NCBI RefSeq assembly: GCF_007421925.1
Contig: NZ_QMDX01000008.1
Span: forward strand, 93,945 to 157,944
Length of the DNA: 64,000 nt
Source of the DNA: Haloglomus irregulare
Lineage (GTDB): Archaea; Halobacteriota; Halobacteria; Halobacteriales; Haloarculaceae
Direction: 5' to 3'
In this document: positions 48,341-57,157 of the stretch, piece by piece
Layout of the letters: the number at the start of each line of letters is the position of its first letter
Numbering within the stretch: position 1 is the first letter of the stretch
The notes under the pieces: generated by a model
Told to the model about the DNA's origin: nothing
The model's input: the letters and a program-made list of their open reading frames with translations, nothing else
The model's database searches: none
Translations under genes and position numbers: made by a program

Positions 48341-49507
48341 ATGACAGAGGACGTTGTCGTGCTTGGTTCGGGCTACGCCGGGACTGGCACGGTCCTGAGT
48401 CTCGAGGACGAACTGGACGGGGAGGCCGACGTGACGTGGATCTCCGACGTCCCGCACCATCTCGTGCTGCACGAGTCCCACCGGTGCATCCGGGACCCCT
48501 CGCTCGAGGGGAAGATCACCTTCGACTGCGACGACATCGCGGGCCCGGGCACCCGTTTTGTCGAGGGGCGCGTCGAGGAGGTCGACGTCGACGACCGGAC
48601 GATCCGTCTCGCGGACGACTCGACCGTCGACTACGACTACCTCGTCGTCGGCTTCGGCTCGCAGACGGCCTTCTTCGGCATCGACGGGCTGGAGGAGCAC
48701 TCGCTCACGCTGAAGACCCTCGACGACGCCCTCGAGATCCACGAGGAGGTCAAGCAGGCCGCTCGCGAGGCCTCACGCAACGACCCCGCCCAGGTGGTCG
48801 TCGGCGGTGCCGGGCTCTCGGGCATCCAGTCGGCTGGTGAGATCGCCGAGTTCCGTGACCGCCACCGCGCCCCGATAGATATCCACCTCGTCGAGGGGCT
48901 GGACAACGTCTTCCCGAACAACGACCCGGTCGTGCAGGCCAAGCTCGGGAACCTGCTCGAGGAGGCCGGCGTCAACATCATGACCGGGGAGTTCATCGGC
49001 GAGGTCGACGAGGACACCGTCTACGTCGGCGACGACACGGAACTGGACTACGACGTGCTGGTCTGGACCGGCGGCATCACGGGCCAGAACGCCGCCGAGA
49101 CGACCGGCGTCGATCAGGACGAGCGCTCACACCGTCTCCACGCGGCCACCGACTTCCGCACCGAGGACGACCGCGTCTTCGCGCTCGGCGACGCCGCGCT
49201 GGTCGACCAGGGCGAGACCCCGGCCCCGCCGACCGCCCAGGCCGCCTGGCAGGCCGCCGAGGTCGCCGGCGAGAACGTCGCCCGCGCCATCCGCGGCCAG
49301 CCCATGAAGAAGTGGCAGCACGAGGACAAGGGGACGCTCGTCTCCGTCGGCGACGACGCCGTCGCGCACAACGTCATCGGCGTCAGGAACGTCACCGAGA
49401 CGTTCGGCGGGCCGGCCGCCGAGCAGCTGAAGAAGATCGTCGCCGTCCGCTGGATCAACGACGTCGCCGGACCGGTCGCCGCAGCGAAGGCGTACCCCGA
49501 CATGTAG
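48341..49507 (+). CDS. Type II NADH dehydrogenase-like FAD oxidoreductase
   Basis: This 388-residue pyridine-nucleotide-disulfide-type flavoprotein of the NDH-2 group would transfer electrons from NADH to the quinone pool at the membrane surface. The N-terminal FAD motif is VVVLGSGYAGTGTVLSL, the second NAD(P) motif VVVGGAGLSGIQSAGEIAEF lies near 150-169, and RVFALGDAALVDQGETPAPP near 280-299 is the FAD-ribityl strand. The substrate could also be another quinone reductant. A TATA-like gctttgtatc lies 22-31 nt upstream of the ATG. Confidence 0.86.
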   Translation: MTEDVVVLGSGYAGTGTVLSLEDELDGEADVTWISDVPHHLVLHESHRCIRDPSLEGKITFDCDDIAGPGTRFVEGRVEEVDVDDRTIRLADDSTVDYDYLVVGFGSQTAFFGIDGLEEHSLTLKTLDDALEIHEEVKQAAREASRNDPAQVVVGGAGLSGIQSAGEIAEFRDRHRAPIDIHLVEGLDNVFPNNDPVVQAKLGNLLEEAGVNIMTGEFIGEVDEDTVYVGDDTELDYDVLVWTGGITGQNAAETTGVDQDERSHRLHAATDFRTEDDRVFALGDAALVDQGETPAPPTAQAAWQAAEVAGENVARAIRGQPMKKWQHEDKGTLVSVGDDAVAHNVIGVRNVTETFGGPAAEQLKKIVAVRWINDVAGPVAAAKAYPDM

Positions 49508-49535
49508 ACGAGCGTTCTACCTGTCGGGTCTCCTC

Positions 49536-49616
49536 GCGCCGCCTGCGGCGGCGCTGCGGGAACCGGCTGGCGGGCGGGACCCGCCAGCTCATAGATTGCC
49601 GGCGGAGCCGGCAATC
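49536..49616. repeat. Cluster of three strong hairpins between convergent genes
   Basis: Three consecutive inverted repeats occur: GCGCCGCC/GGCGGCGC (49536-49554, 3-nt loop), GCTGGCGGG/CCCGCCAGC (49566-49588, 5-nt loop) and GATTGCCGGC/GCCGGCAATC (49594-49616, 3-nt loop). They lie after the NDH-2-like gene and before the stop of the opposite gene. The last hairpin runs into a sequence block shared with 34065-34097. Confidence 0.85.
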
Positions 49617-49742
49617 CGCTCCTCGCAAAAACCGTTCGGAAAACTCCGCTGCCCCCCGTCCGCTCCCCTCACTCCGGCCGGTGAAACCGCGCTCGCTCCG
49701 CTTGTGCGGTATGCAGTCGACTCGTACCGGCTGTTCGCGGTG

Positions 49743-50198
49743 CTACCCGGTCAGGTCCTTCCGTCGCCGCCGGATCGTCTCAGCCTGCTCGCCCTGCCTG
49801 TCCACGTCCGCGAGCTGCTCGGCCGCTTCCAGGGTGCGGATGCCGCTGTCGAGGAAGCTCAGGACGTCGCCGGGATAGGCGTAGACGAGGTAGTCGTCGC
49901 TCATCACGTCGACGATGGCATCCGGACCGAGCCCCTGCGCGCGCAGGTCCAGCAGGTACGAGATGAACTTCTCCTCCGGGTGGCCACAGTGTGGGTTGGA
50001 CTGGCAGTCGCAGTCGAGGAAGTCCTCGGCGAAGTCGAGCACCCGGTCCTGGGTCGCCTCGTCGAGGTTGGTCAGCCCCTCGCCCCCGAACAGGATGTCC
50101 AGGGTCGCGCCGGAGAACGCCCCTTTCGGGAAGTTCGTCTCCAGTTGCGAGGCGAGCTGCCGGTGGTTCTTGACGTAGATCTTGTCCGTGATGGCCAC
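49743..50198 (-). CDS. Stand-alone homologue of an archaeal SF2 helicase C-terminal domain
   Basis: This 151-residue protein starts MAITDKIYVKNHRQLASQLE and contains a metal-binding-like CxC...C..H cluster (LDCDCQSNPHCGHPEEK, about residues 60-77) and a following helical block ending VYAYPGDVLSFLDSGIRTLE. I recall this Cys/His block and the AYPGDVL segment from the C-terminus of archaea-specific superfamily II helicases (COG1202); here they stand alone without helicase motifs. I recall a haloarchaeal DUF5814 label but cannot verify it. A TATA-like gctttagcc lies about 25-33 nt upstream. Confidence 0.7.
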   Translation of the reverse strand: MAITDKIYVKNHRQLASQLETNFPKGAFSGATLDILFGGEGLTNLDEATQDRVLDFAEDFLDCDCQSNPHCGHPEEKFISYLLDLRAQGLGPDAIVDVMSDDYLVYAYPGDVLSFLDSGIRTLEAAEQLADVDRQGEQAETIRRRRKDLTG

Positions 50199-50319
50199 GC
50201 GTACCCGGCTGTTGGATACGTGACGGCTAAAGCGGTGCGGTCGACGGTGTGTGTCGGTGTGGCGGGCAGCGCTGAAGGCGTAACGTATATTCGCGCCGTC
50301 GCGCTACTCACGGGTGCGT

Positions 50320-50391
50320 GTCCGGGTTGGGGTATTGGTATCCTCCAAGCTTGTGGTGCTTGGGAAGCGGGTTCGATTCTCGCACCCGGAC
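50320..50391 (+). tRNA. tRNA-His (GTG anticodon)
   Basis: It folds as a full cloverleaf: acceptor TCCGGGT with ACCCGGA, anticodon stem CAAGC/GCTTG with loop TTGTGGT (anticodon GTG at 50353-50355), and T arm GCGGG-TTCGATT-CTCGC. The gene encodes the extra G at position -1 (50320) opposite discriminator C73 (50391), the identity element of tRNA-His. There is no intron and no encoded CCA. A TATA-like gtatatt (50285-50291) lies about 30 nt upstream. Confidence 0.97.
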
Positions 50392-50501
50392 TCACAACTT
50401 ATCACTCGAATAAACTCGTAGCCGCGTCCATTTCTTTCGAAGTGGGTTAGATTGGAGAGAATCTCCCCTGGATTCTCACGAGCGGGCGTGAAATCGGTAC
50501 C

Positions 50502-50518
50502 GGGAGAACCGTTCTCCC
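50502..50518. terminator. Perfect palindrome, possible terminator hairpin
   Basis: GGGAGAAC-C-GTTCTCCC lies 27-43 nt past the stop of the leftward carotenoid oxygenase gene and downstream of tRNA-His. It can form a six-pair stem with a five-base loop. There is no strong T-run after it, so termination is only a possibility. Confidence 0.4.
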
Positions 50519-50544
50519 TGGGCGTGTTGCTGGCTCCCGGACCA

Positions 50545-52047
50545 CTACTGCACGCTCCGGCCGGGGTCGGTCGGCCCGTAGAACTCCCCGTGGAAGGCGA
50601 AGGGGAGCCGGTGCGGGAGTTCGGCCCGGCCGAGCTCGCGGAACGAGGCCGCGTCCAGCACCAGCAGGAAGGTGTGGTCCGCGTCGGTGTCGAGGACGAG
50701 CGAGAGGACCACACCGTCGTCCTCCGTATCCGCCTCGGGCGCGGGGACGAACACCGGCTCGCCAGGGTGGCAGTCCGGCTCCGTCCAGCGGTCGGCGTAG
50801 CCCGGCGCCCGGGCGGTGTCGACCTTCGCGAGATGCGTCGGGAGCGAACCGTCGCCACGCGTCTCGACGCAGTAGACGTAGCGGTGCTCGCGGCCGTTGT
50901 GGCGCCGGTAGTGGACGGTCGGGAACTCGACGGGACCCGAGAGCAGCGGCTCGCGGGCCGTGCGTTCCCCCTCACCGTCGAGCGGGAGCCGGTAGCGGAC
51001 GAGGTCGCCCGCCGGCAGGTCGACGTCGTCGCTCCGGAGGTTGTCCAGGGTGAGGCCCGTCACGGCCCGCTCGTCGGGGAACGCGACGAGGTCGAGCACG
51101 AGCCCTTCGGCTGCCCCGTCGCCGACCTCGTACGCGTTGGCGACGTGGTAGACGAAGAAGGGGTCCGCCGGGACCGTGGCGACGCGGTCGCCGTCGCGGG
51201 TCAGGACGTGGAACCGGGCGTCGCGGCCGTAGTCGGTGAACGCGTCGAGGAACGTCTCGCGGGTGAATGCCCCCCGCAGGAGGACGGACCCGTCGAGACC
51301 GAAGGGGATCTCGGGGACGACGACGTGGTTCTCGGTCAGTGCGAACGCGTGGACGTACGGTAACTCCTCGAACGAGAGTGTTGCGAGCGGCTCGGGTTCG
51401 GGCAGCGGGACGTCGCCGTCGCCGGTCACGGTCGGTGCGCCGGGGTCGTCCGGCCGGCGGAAGAGCGTGTACTCGACCTCCCGGCCGTAGGTGACCCCGA
51501 GTTCGTAGAACGTCGGGCCGTCCGGCCGGAACGCGGGGACGTGATGGCGGTGGCCGAGCGTCAGGTCGCAGTCGAGGCCGGCGGTCTCGTCGGCCCGCCC
51601 CAGCGGTTCGAGGTCGTCGTCGACGGCCTGGGCCCAGGGCGACTCGGTGACCGCCAGGTCCGTTCCGGCGACGTTCGCCACGCCGATGACCGGGTTGTCG
51701 GGGAAGACACCGGCGACTGTCTGGTAGAGCCGGACGGGCAGCGAGCGGTCGGCCGGCGTCCCGGGGAACGGCGTGCGGACGCCTCTGCCGGCGTCGGCGT
51801 GGCGGCGGTCCCGACTATCGACGTGGCGGTTCCGGTAGCGAACGGTCCCGTCGCCGACGTGGAGCCGCCGGAGCATCCCGAACGGGTCGAACCAGTGGCC
51901 GAGGTCGGTGTCGCCAGCCTCGAAGACGCCGGGGCCGTTGGCGAGGTAGGTCCCCTCCAGCCATCCCGGCAGGGTCCCGGTCACGGAACACTCAGTCGTG
52001 CGCTCCTCGTGCTGGCTGCGGAGGCCCGCAGTCGCGGGGTTCGACAC
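50545..52047 (-). CDS. Carotenoid oxygenase (RPE65/CCD family)
   Basis: This 500-residue seven-bladed beta-propeller non-haem iron enzyme cleaves carotenoid double bonds. Likely iron ligands are one of the histidines in GHRHHVPAF near 165-173, His 233 in YVHAFALTENHVVV, His 301 in FVYHVANAYE and His 486 in FAFHGEFYG. Haloarchaea normally make retinal with membrane Brp/Blh proteins, so this soluble RPE65-type enzyme may make other apocarotenoids or serve as a second route. A TATA-like gttactttacc lies 22-32 nt upstream of the ATG. Confidence 0.92.
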   Translation of the reverse strand: MSNPATAGLRSQHEERTTECSVTGTLPGWLEGTYLANGPGVFEAGDTDLGHWFDPFGMLRRLHVGDGTVRYRNRHVDSRDRRHADAGRGVRTPFPGTPADRSLPVRLYQTVAGVFPDNPVIGVANVAGTDLAVTESPWAQAVDDDLEPLGRADETAGLDCDLTLGHRHHVPAFRPDGPTFYELGVTYGREVEYTLFRRPDDPGAPTVTGDGDVPLPEPEPLATLSFEELPYVHAFALTENHVVVPEIPFGLDGSVLLRGAFTRETFLDAFTDYGRDARFHVLTRDGDRVATVPADPFFVYHVANAYEVGDGAAEGLVLDLVAFPDERAVTGLTLDNLRSDDVDLPAGDLVRYRLPLDGEGERTAREPLLSGPVEFPTVHYRRHNGREHRYVYCVETRGDGSLPTHLAKVDTARAPGYADRWTEPDCHPGEPVFVPAPEADTEDDGVVLSLVLDTDADHTFLLVLDAASFRELGRAELPHRLPFAFHGEFYGPTDPGRSVQ

Positions 52048-52160
52048 ATTGGCCCAACGGGTGCCGCGGTAAAGTAACCCCGGTCCGACCGACCCCGTCG
52101 CCGGCCCCTGCCCGCCCGGGTCCCACCCGGCTTATGCGGCCGCCCCCCCTGGTCCGGGAC

Positions 52161-52883
52161 ATGGACGCAGCACTAGTCACCGTCGGGGACGAACTCCTGG
52201 CCGGTGACACGGAGAACACGAACGCGACCTGGCTGGCCCGCGAGCTGAGCGAGCGCGGCGTTGACGTCCGTCGGGTGCTGACTGTCCCCGACGTGGCGGC
52301 CGAGATCGCCGACGCGGTCCGGGAGTACGCGGGCCGGTACGACGCCGTCATCGTGACCGGCGGGCTCGGCGGGACGCCGGACGACCTGACGATGGACGCC
52401 GTCGCCACGGCCTTCGACCTGCCGCTGGAGCCGAACGACCTCGCGCGGGCGGATCTCGAGCGGACGCTGGAGGCCATCGCCGGCGACTACCCCGAACTCG
52501 ACGTGGACATCGAGGCCGAGGCGTCGCTCCCCGCGGGCGCCCGCCCGCTCATCAACGATGCCGGGCTCTCGCCGGGCGCCGTCGTCGAGAACGTCTACGT
52601 CCTGCCGGGCATCCCGGGGGAGATGCAGCACATGTTCGAGGCAGTGGCCGACGAGTTCGCCGGGGACGTCGAGTCGCGGCTGCTCTACACGGAGGAGCCG
52701 GAGGCCAACCTCATCGAACGGCTCGACAGCGTCCGTCACCGGTTCGGCGTGGAGGTGGGCTGCTACCCGGACCGGGAAGCCGGCCACAACCGCCTGAAGC
52801 TCCGGAGCGACGATCCCGACGCCCTGGCGGAGGCCTTCGAGTGGCTCCGCGCGGCGGTCGACCTCGTCGAACCGGACGCCTGA
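52161..52883 (+). CDS. CinA/MoaB-type molybdopterin-binding domain protein
   Basis: This 240-residue protein has the MoCF (Mog/MoaB) fold found in the N-terminal half of CinA: ALVTVGDELLAGDTENTNAT at residues 4-23, VIVTGGLGGTPDDLTMDAV near 63-81 and VLPGIPGEMQHMFE near 148-161. No C-terminal CinA deamidase domain is attached, so assignment as an NMN deamidase is not supported. A TATA-like ggcttatgc lies 26-34 nt upstream of ATG 52161, which decides this start over 52134. Confidence 0.87.
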   Translation: MDAALVTVGDELLAGDTENTNATWLARELSERGVDVRRVLTVPDVAAEIADAVREYAGRYDAVIVTGGLGGTPDDLTMDAVATAFDLPLEPNDLARADLERTLEAIAGDYPELDVDIEAEASLPAGARPLINDAGLSPGAVVENVYVLPGIPGEMQHMFEAVADEFAGDVESRLLYTEEPEANLIERLDSVRHRFGVEVGCYPDREAGHNRLKLRSDDPDALAEAFEWLRAAVDLVEPDA

Positions 52884-52941
52884 TTCACGGCACGTTGCTC
52901 CGACACCGTGGGTTGAAGCATCGTGGTGGTCAAACGGCGAT

Positions 52942-54159
52942 ATGCCAAGCTATCGCATCGGGAGGATCTTCGGCATCCCGATCGAGCTGGACCTGACCTT
53001 CCTGCTCGTCCTCCCGGTGTTCGCGTACGTCATCGGGTCCCAGATGGGCGAGTGGGTGGGCATCCTGAACGGCACGCTCTCGGCGGGTATCGCCCCCGGG
53101 CCGTTGACTCGGGACCCGGTTGTCGCCTTCGGGCTCGGGGCCGCCGCGGCGGTCGGGCTGTTCGTCTGCGTGCTGCTGCACGAACTCGGTCACAGTGTGA
53201 CGGCGATGCGCTACGGCGTGGAGATAACCAGCATCAAACTCTGGCTGTTCGGCGGCGTCGCCCAGCTGTCGCGCTTCCCCGAGGACTGGAAGCAGGAGCT
53301 GTACATCGCCGTCGCGGGCCCCGTCGTCAGCGTCGCGCTCGGGGCCGCCTTCTTCAGCGCCTTCCGGGTCCTCCCGGGTGGGTCTGCCGAGGCCGCCAAC
53401 GCCGGCGCCGCCCTCCTGCTCGGCTACCTGGCGCTCACCAACGTCGCGCTCGCGGTGTTCAACATGCTCCCGGGCTTCCCGATGGACGGCGGCCGCGTGC
53501 TCCGGGCGCTGCTCGCCCGCGACCGGCCGTACGCCCGTGCCACCAAACTCGCCGCCTCGGTCGGCAAGGGGTTCGCCTTCCTATTGGGCTTCTTCGCGCT
53601 CTTCGGCGGCAGCGGCATCAACCTCTACCTCGTCGCCATCGCCTTCTTCATCTACATGGGTGCCTCCTCGGAGGCCCAGCAGACGATGCTCCGGGCCGCG
53701 TTCGAGGGTGTCTCCGTCGACGACGTGATGACGCCCGTCGACCAGGTCCGGACTGTCGACGCCGAAACCTCCGTCGCGGAGCTCATCGACCGGATGTTCC
53801 GAACCCGCCACACCGGCTTCCCCGTGACCCGCAACGACCGGCTCGTCGGCATGATCACCCTGGAGGACGCCCGCTCGGCGAACGAGACCGAGCGGGACGC
53901 CCTCCGCGTCGAGGAGGTGATGACCACCGACCTCTACACCATCGACGTGGAGGCCGACGCGATGGCGGCCTTCTCGAAGATGCAGGAGCACGGCGTCGGA
54001 CGGCTCATCGTCACCGAGGAACCGGACGGCTCCTTCGCCGGTCTCCTCTCGCGAACCGACCTGATGACGGCACTCGACATCATCCAGTCCTCCGGCGGGG
54101 AGTCGACAGCCCCGACGCTGCGACACGGCTCCGAGGACGACCGGTCGCGAGAGGTGTGA
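52942..54159 (+). CDS. Site-2 protease family metalloprotease with CBS domains
   Basis: This 405-residue polytopic membrane protease of family M50 has zinc site LLHELGHSVTAMRYG (HELGH at 80-84) and the third ligand Asp 182 in NMLPGFPMDGGRVLRA. Two CBS domains follow at about 255-315 and 322-385 (GFPVTRNDRLVGMITLED; GRLIVTEEPDGSFAGLLSR), which probably gate activity in response to an adenine nucleotide. It would cut transmembrane substrates within the membrane; the substrates are unknown. Confidence 0.93.
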   Translation: MPSYRIGRIFGIPIELDLTFLLVLPVFAYVIGSQMGEWVGILNGTLSAGIAPGPLTRDPVVAFGLGAAAAVGLFVCVLLHELGHSVTAMRYGVEITSIKLWLFGGVAQLSRFPEDWKQELYIAVAGPVVSVALGAAFFSAFRVLPGGSAEAANAGAALLLGYLALTNVALAVFNMLPGFPMDGGRVLRALLARDRPYARATKLAASVGKGFAFLLGFFALFGGSGINLYLVAIAFFIYMGASSEAQQTMLRAAFEGVSVDDVMTPVDQVRTVDAETSVAELIDRMFRTRHTGFPVTRNDRLVGMITLEDARSANETERDALRVEEVMTTDLYTIDVEADAMAAFSKMQEHGVGRLIVTEEPDGSFAGLLSRTDLMTALDIIQSSGGESTAPTLRHGSEDDRSREV

Positions 54160-54264
54160 GAGAACGGATACGTACCGGACGAATCTGCCGACCCCATCTC
54201 CGCTGAGACGAACCGTCCACTCTCGGGTGTCGGACTGCCAGAGTATACGGGCCCCTTATTCCAG

Positions 54265-55572
54265 TCACTCCCCGATGATGCGGTCGGCGCATTCGTAGCC
54301 AGCGACCACGGCGCCGTTCAGCGACCGCTCCGGGTACTGGGCCCGTGAGGCCATCCCGGCGTAGTAGAGCCCGTCGGCGACGTCGTCGCCGAGGTCGTAC
54401 GGGACGACCTTCTCCAGGTAGCCCCGTTCGTAGACCGGTGCGGTCCGGGGGTTCCGCCCGATCTTCATCCACTCGACGGTCGCGCGGTTGAACGCCGGGA
54501 ACAGGTCATCGATGCCCGAGAGCCAGTGCTCGCGCACCGCCTCGTCGCCCATCTCCCAGAGCGGCTCATCGAGGTCCTGGACGTAGCTGGCGGCGTAGAG
54601 CAGGTGCTCGCCGCCGTAGCGCTCCGGCGGCACGAAGTTGGTGTGCTCGATGAGCGCGCCGAACGGCGCCTCGTCCGCGATGTTGAGCCAGTAGGTGTCC
54701 ATGAGCGGTTCGCTCATCCCGAGGACGGCGCAGACGGAGCCCTGGAAGTCGATGTCGCACTCGTAGCCGACCCAGCGGTCGAGGAGGTGGGGCATCGTGG
54801 CGACGACCAGCGCGTCGACATCGTGGTCGGTCGCCCCCGTATCGGTCTCGACGGTGACGGACTCGACGGCGTCGCCGTGTGCGATGTCGGTGACACGGGC
54901 GCCGGTCCGGATGGTGTCCCGGCCCACGTCCGCGACCAGCGCGTCGAGCAGCTCCGCGAACCCGCCGTCGAGGTAGCCGAGAATCTCCCCGCGCCGGAGG
55001 TCGCGCTCACCGCGGAACTTGATGCGGCCGAGCAGCCAGGCCGCGCTCACGTCCTCCTTGCGCGACCCGAACTTGGCGTCCAGCAGCGGTTCGAAGAAGA
55101 ACTCGTAGACGCCGCGGGTCGTGTGCTCCAGCAGGAACTCCCGGATGGGGACGTCCTCGAAGTCCGCGAGGTCGTCGTAGGTGTCGAACGAGGGGCGACC
55201 GCCCCGGACGTCCACCTCGAGGGTGAGCATCCCGAGTCGGAACTTGTCGTACAGCGAGAGATGCGGGTAGGCGAGTATCTCGTCCGGCGTGTCCAGCGGG
55301 TGGACGACCCCGTCGACGTAGTAGGCGTTCCTCCCGACGCGCCACTCGACGGCGTCGCCGAGGCCCAGGTTCTCCGCGAGCTCGACGATTGTCCGCTCGG
55401 ACTTCGAGAGATGGTGGTAGAACTTCTCGATGGGGTCGCCGCGGGTCTCGTAGGTGGCGGCCAGACCGCCGAGGCGCTCGCCGGCCTCGAACACCGTCAC
55501 CTCGTGGCCGTGGTCCTGCAGCCGGCGTGCGGCGGCGAGCCCGGCCATCCCGCCCCCGACGATACCGATCAT
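54265..55572 (-). CDS. FAD-dependent oxidoreductase (amine oxidase/desaturase-like)
   Basis: This 435-residue flavoprotein starts MIGIVGGGMAGLAAARRLQ with a GERLGGLAATYE second motif and ends with YYAGMASRAQYPERSLNGAV, the FAD-binding tail. The layout fits the protoporphyrinogen oxidase/phytoene-desaturase superfamily. It resembles a group often annotated with surface-sugar or carotenoid genes, but the substrate is unknown. A TATA-like gccttacag lies about 23-31 nt upstream of ATG 55572. Confidence 0.86.
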   Translation of the reverse strand: MIGIVGGGMAGLAAARRLQDHGHEVTVFEAGERLGGLAATYETRGDPIEKFYHHLSKSERTIVELAENLGLGDAVEWRVGRNAYYVDGVVHPLDTPDEILAYPHLSLYDKFRLGMLTLEVDVRGGRPSFDTYDDLADFEDVPIREFLLEHTTRGVYEFFFEPLLDAKFGSRKEDVSAAWLLGRIKFRGERDLRRGEILGYLDGGFAELLDALVADVGRDTIRTGARVTDIAHGDAVESVTVETDTGATDHDVDALVVATMPHLLDRWVGYECDIDFQGSVCAVLGMSEPLMDTYWLNIADEAPFGALIEHTNFVPPERYGGEHLLYAASYVQDLDEPLWEMGDEAVREHWLSGIDDLFPAFNRATVEWMKIGRNPRTAPVYERGYLEKVVPYDLGDDVADGLYYAGMASRAQYPERSLNGAVVAGYECADRIIGE

Positions 55573-55633
55573 GATTCCGGCTGCGGCGCGCCGCTGTAAG
55601 GCGCTTGTGGATGGGCGCGCGACGGCTGTCGGC

Positions 55634-57157
55634 TCAGACCACGACCCCGGCGACCGCCACGGCGAGACAGAAGGTGGCCGCGGCGAGTGGCACCGCGAGG
55701 CCGACCCGATAGCCGATACGGGCACGGTCCGGCCCGTACCGAAGGCCGGTCGCGAGCGCCGTGAGCACGGCCGCGAGCAGGAGTACGTAGACCCCAACTG
55801 CGATGCCGAGTTCCGCCACCGGGAGCGCCGTTCCGAGCCCGGCTTCCGCGGCTCCGGCCGGCGAGACGGTCGCCGGACCGCCGCCGGTGGCCCCCATCCG
55901 TCCCGCGGTCCCGGCGGCCATCGCCACCGTCACTCCGCCGACGAGGGGGCCGAAGACGGCGGCCGTGTTGGCGAGAGTCGCGGTCAGGCGTGCGGTCTCG
56001 CGGCGGGTTCGCTCCGTCACGCGACGGAGTTCCGCCAGGTGGTCGCCGGTCTCGACCAGCAGGTCACCGGCGGGAGCGCCCGCCCGCGTGGCCCGGGCGA
56101 GCGTCGCCACGGCTCGCTCGCAGCGGGGGCTCGGCAGGTCGGTCAGCGGACCCCCCGTGCCCAGGAACGCCGGTTCGATGCCGCATCCGAGCCGTCGGCC
56201 GCGCTCGGCCGCGCTCTCGAACGCCGGCCCGGCGGGCACGCCGAGCGACCCGCCGGCGTTGGCGATGGCCCGCTCGACAGCAACGCCGGCGCTCACCTCC
56301 CGGCCGACGGCGACCAGCGCGGTGGGGATGGCCCGCTCCATCGCGGCCGCCCGGCGCCGGACGACGACCACGGGTCCGAAGCGAACGGCGAGCGCGAGCG
56401 TCGTGGCGCCGCCCGCGGCGACCGGAGCGGCCCATCCCGGTACCGGTGCGAGCAACACGATGACACCGGCGAGGAACGCTGCAGCACCCCCGGCTGCCAG
56501 GGCCCGCCACGGCCGGTCGGCGCGGGCCGGGTGCGTCCCGGGGACCGGCTTCCGTGGGAAAGCCACAGGTCGGTTCCCCAGTATCCACGCCGCCGCGACG
56601 ACAAGCCCGGCAGGGAGAAGCAGGTCGTAGACGACCACGACGATAGTGAGCAGTACGTCGCCCGGGACGCCCGTGGTCGCAACCGCCGGGAGAACGCCGA
56701 CGAGCGCCAGCGGGAGCAGGACGCCGAACGCGTAGGCCGCCGTCACGGGACCCCGAAGCGATGCCGCCGCGGTCGCCGCACGGTCCCGAACGGCCTCGAC
56801 GGCGGCCGTCGTTGCCCGGTCGAGGCGCCGGTCGCGCTCGGCCGCCGGGGCTCTCGTCGCGGCCGCCACCTCGCGGACCGCCCCCGCGAGCCGCGGCTGC
56901 TCGTCGGCGATGGCGGTCGCGAACGGGTCGAGCCCGGCTCCCTCGCGTCCCCGCGCCCGCCGGACGTGGCGCGCCAGTCGGTCGGCGAGCGGCCCCTCGC
57001 ACGCGGCGCCGGCGGCCGCGACCGCCTCCGGCGAGGGGTCGAGCCGCGCCCGGATCGCCATCCGACCCACCAGCCGTGGGCCATCGCCGACACGGCGCGC
57101 GGCCTGCAGGCGCGACCCGAGCGCCGCGACTCGTTCGACGAGGGGGTCGGGAATCAC
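55634..57157 (-). CDS. Type IV pilus inner-membrane platform protein (PilC/TadC/FlaJ-like)
   Basis: This 507-residue type II secretion F family protein has two GspF-like halves. Hydrophobic pairs lie around residues 140-195 and 225-265, a cytoplasmic helical domain contains AMERAIPTALVAVGREVSAG, and C-terminal helices follow. It forms the membrane platform on which the ATPase acts. The start ATG overlaps the ATPase stop as ATGA, so the two are translated together. No pilin gene with a class III signal is visible nearby. Confidence 0.88.
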   Translation of the reverse strand: MIPDPLVERVAALGSRLQAARRVGDGPRLVGRMAIRARLDPSPEAVAAAGAACEGPLADRLARHVRRARGREGAGLDPFATAIADEQPRLAGAVREVAAATRAPAAERDRRLDRATTAAVEAVRDRAATAAASLRGPVTAAYAFGVLLPLALVGVLPAVATTGVPGDVLLTIVVVVYDLLLPAGLVVAAAWILGNRPVAFPRKPVPGTHPARADRPWRALAAGGAAAFLAGVIVLLAPVPGWAAPVAAGGATTLALAVRFGPVVVVRRRAAAMERAIPTALVAVGREVSAGVAVERAIANAGGSLGVPAGPAFESAAERGRRLGCGIEPAFLGTGGPLTDLPSPRCERAVATLARATRAGAPAGDLLVETGDHLAELRRVTERTRRETARLTATLANTAAVFGPLVGGVTVAMAAGTAGRMGATGGGPATVSPAGAAEAGLGTALPVAELGIAVGVYVLLLAAVLTALATGLRYGPDRARIGYRVGLAVPLAAATFCLAVAVAGVVV

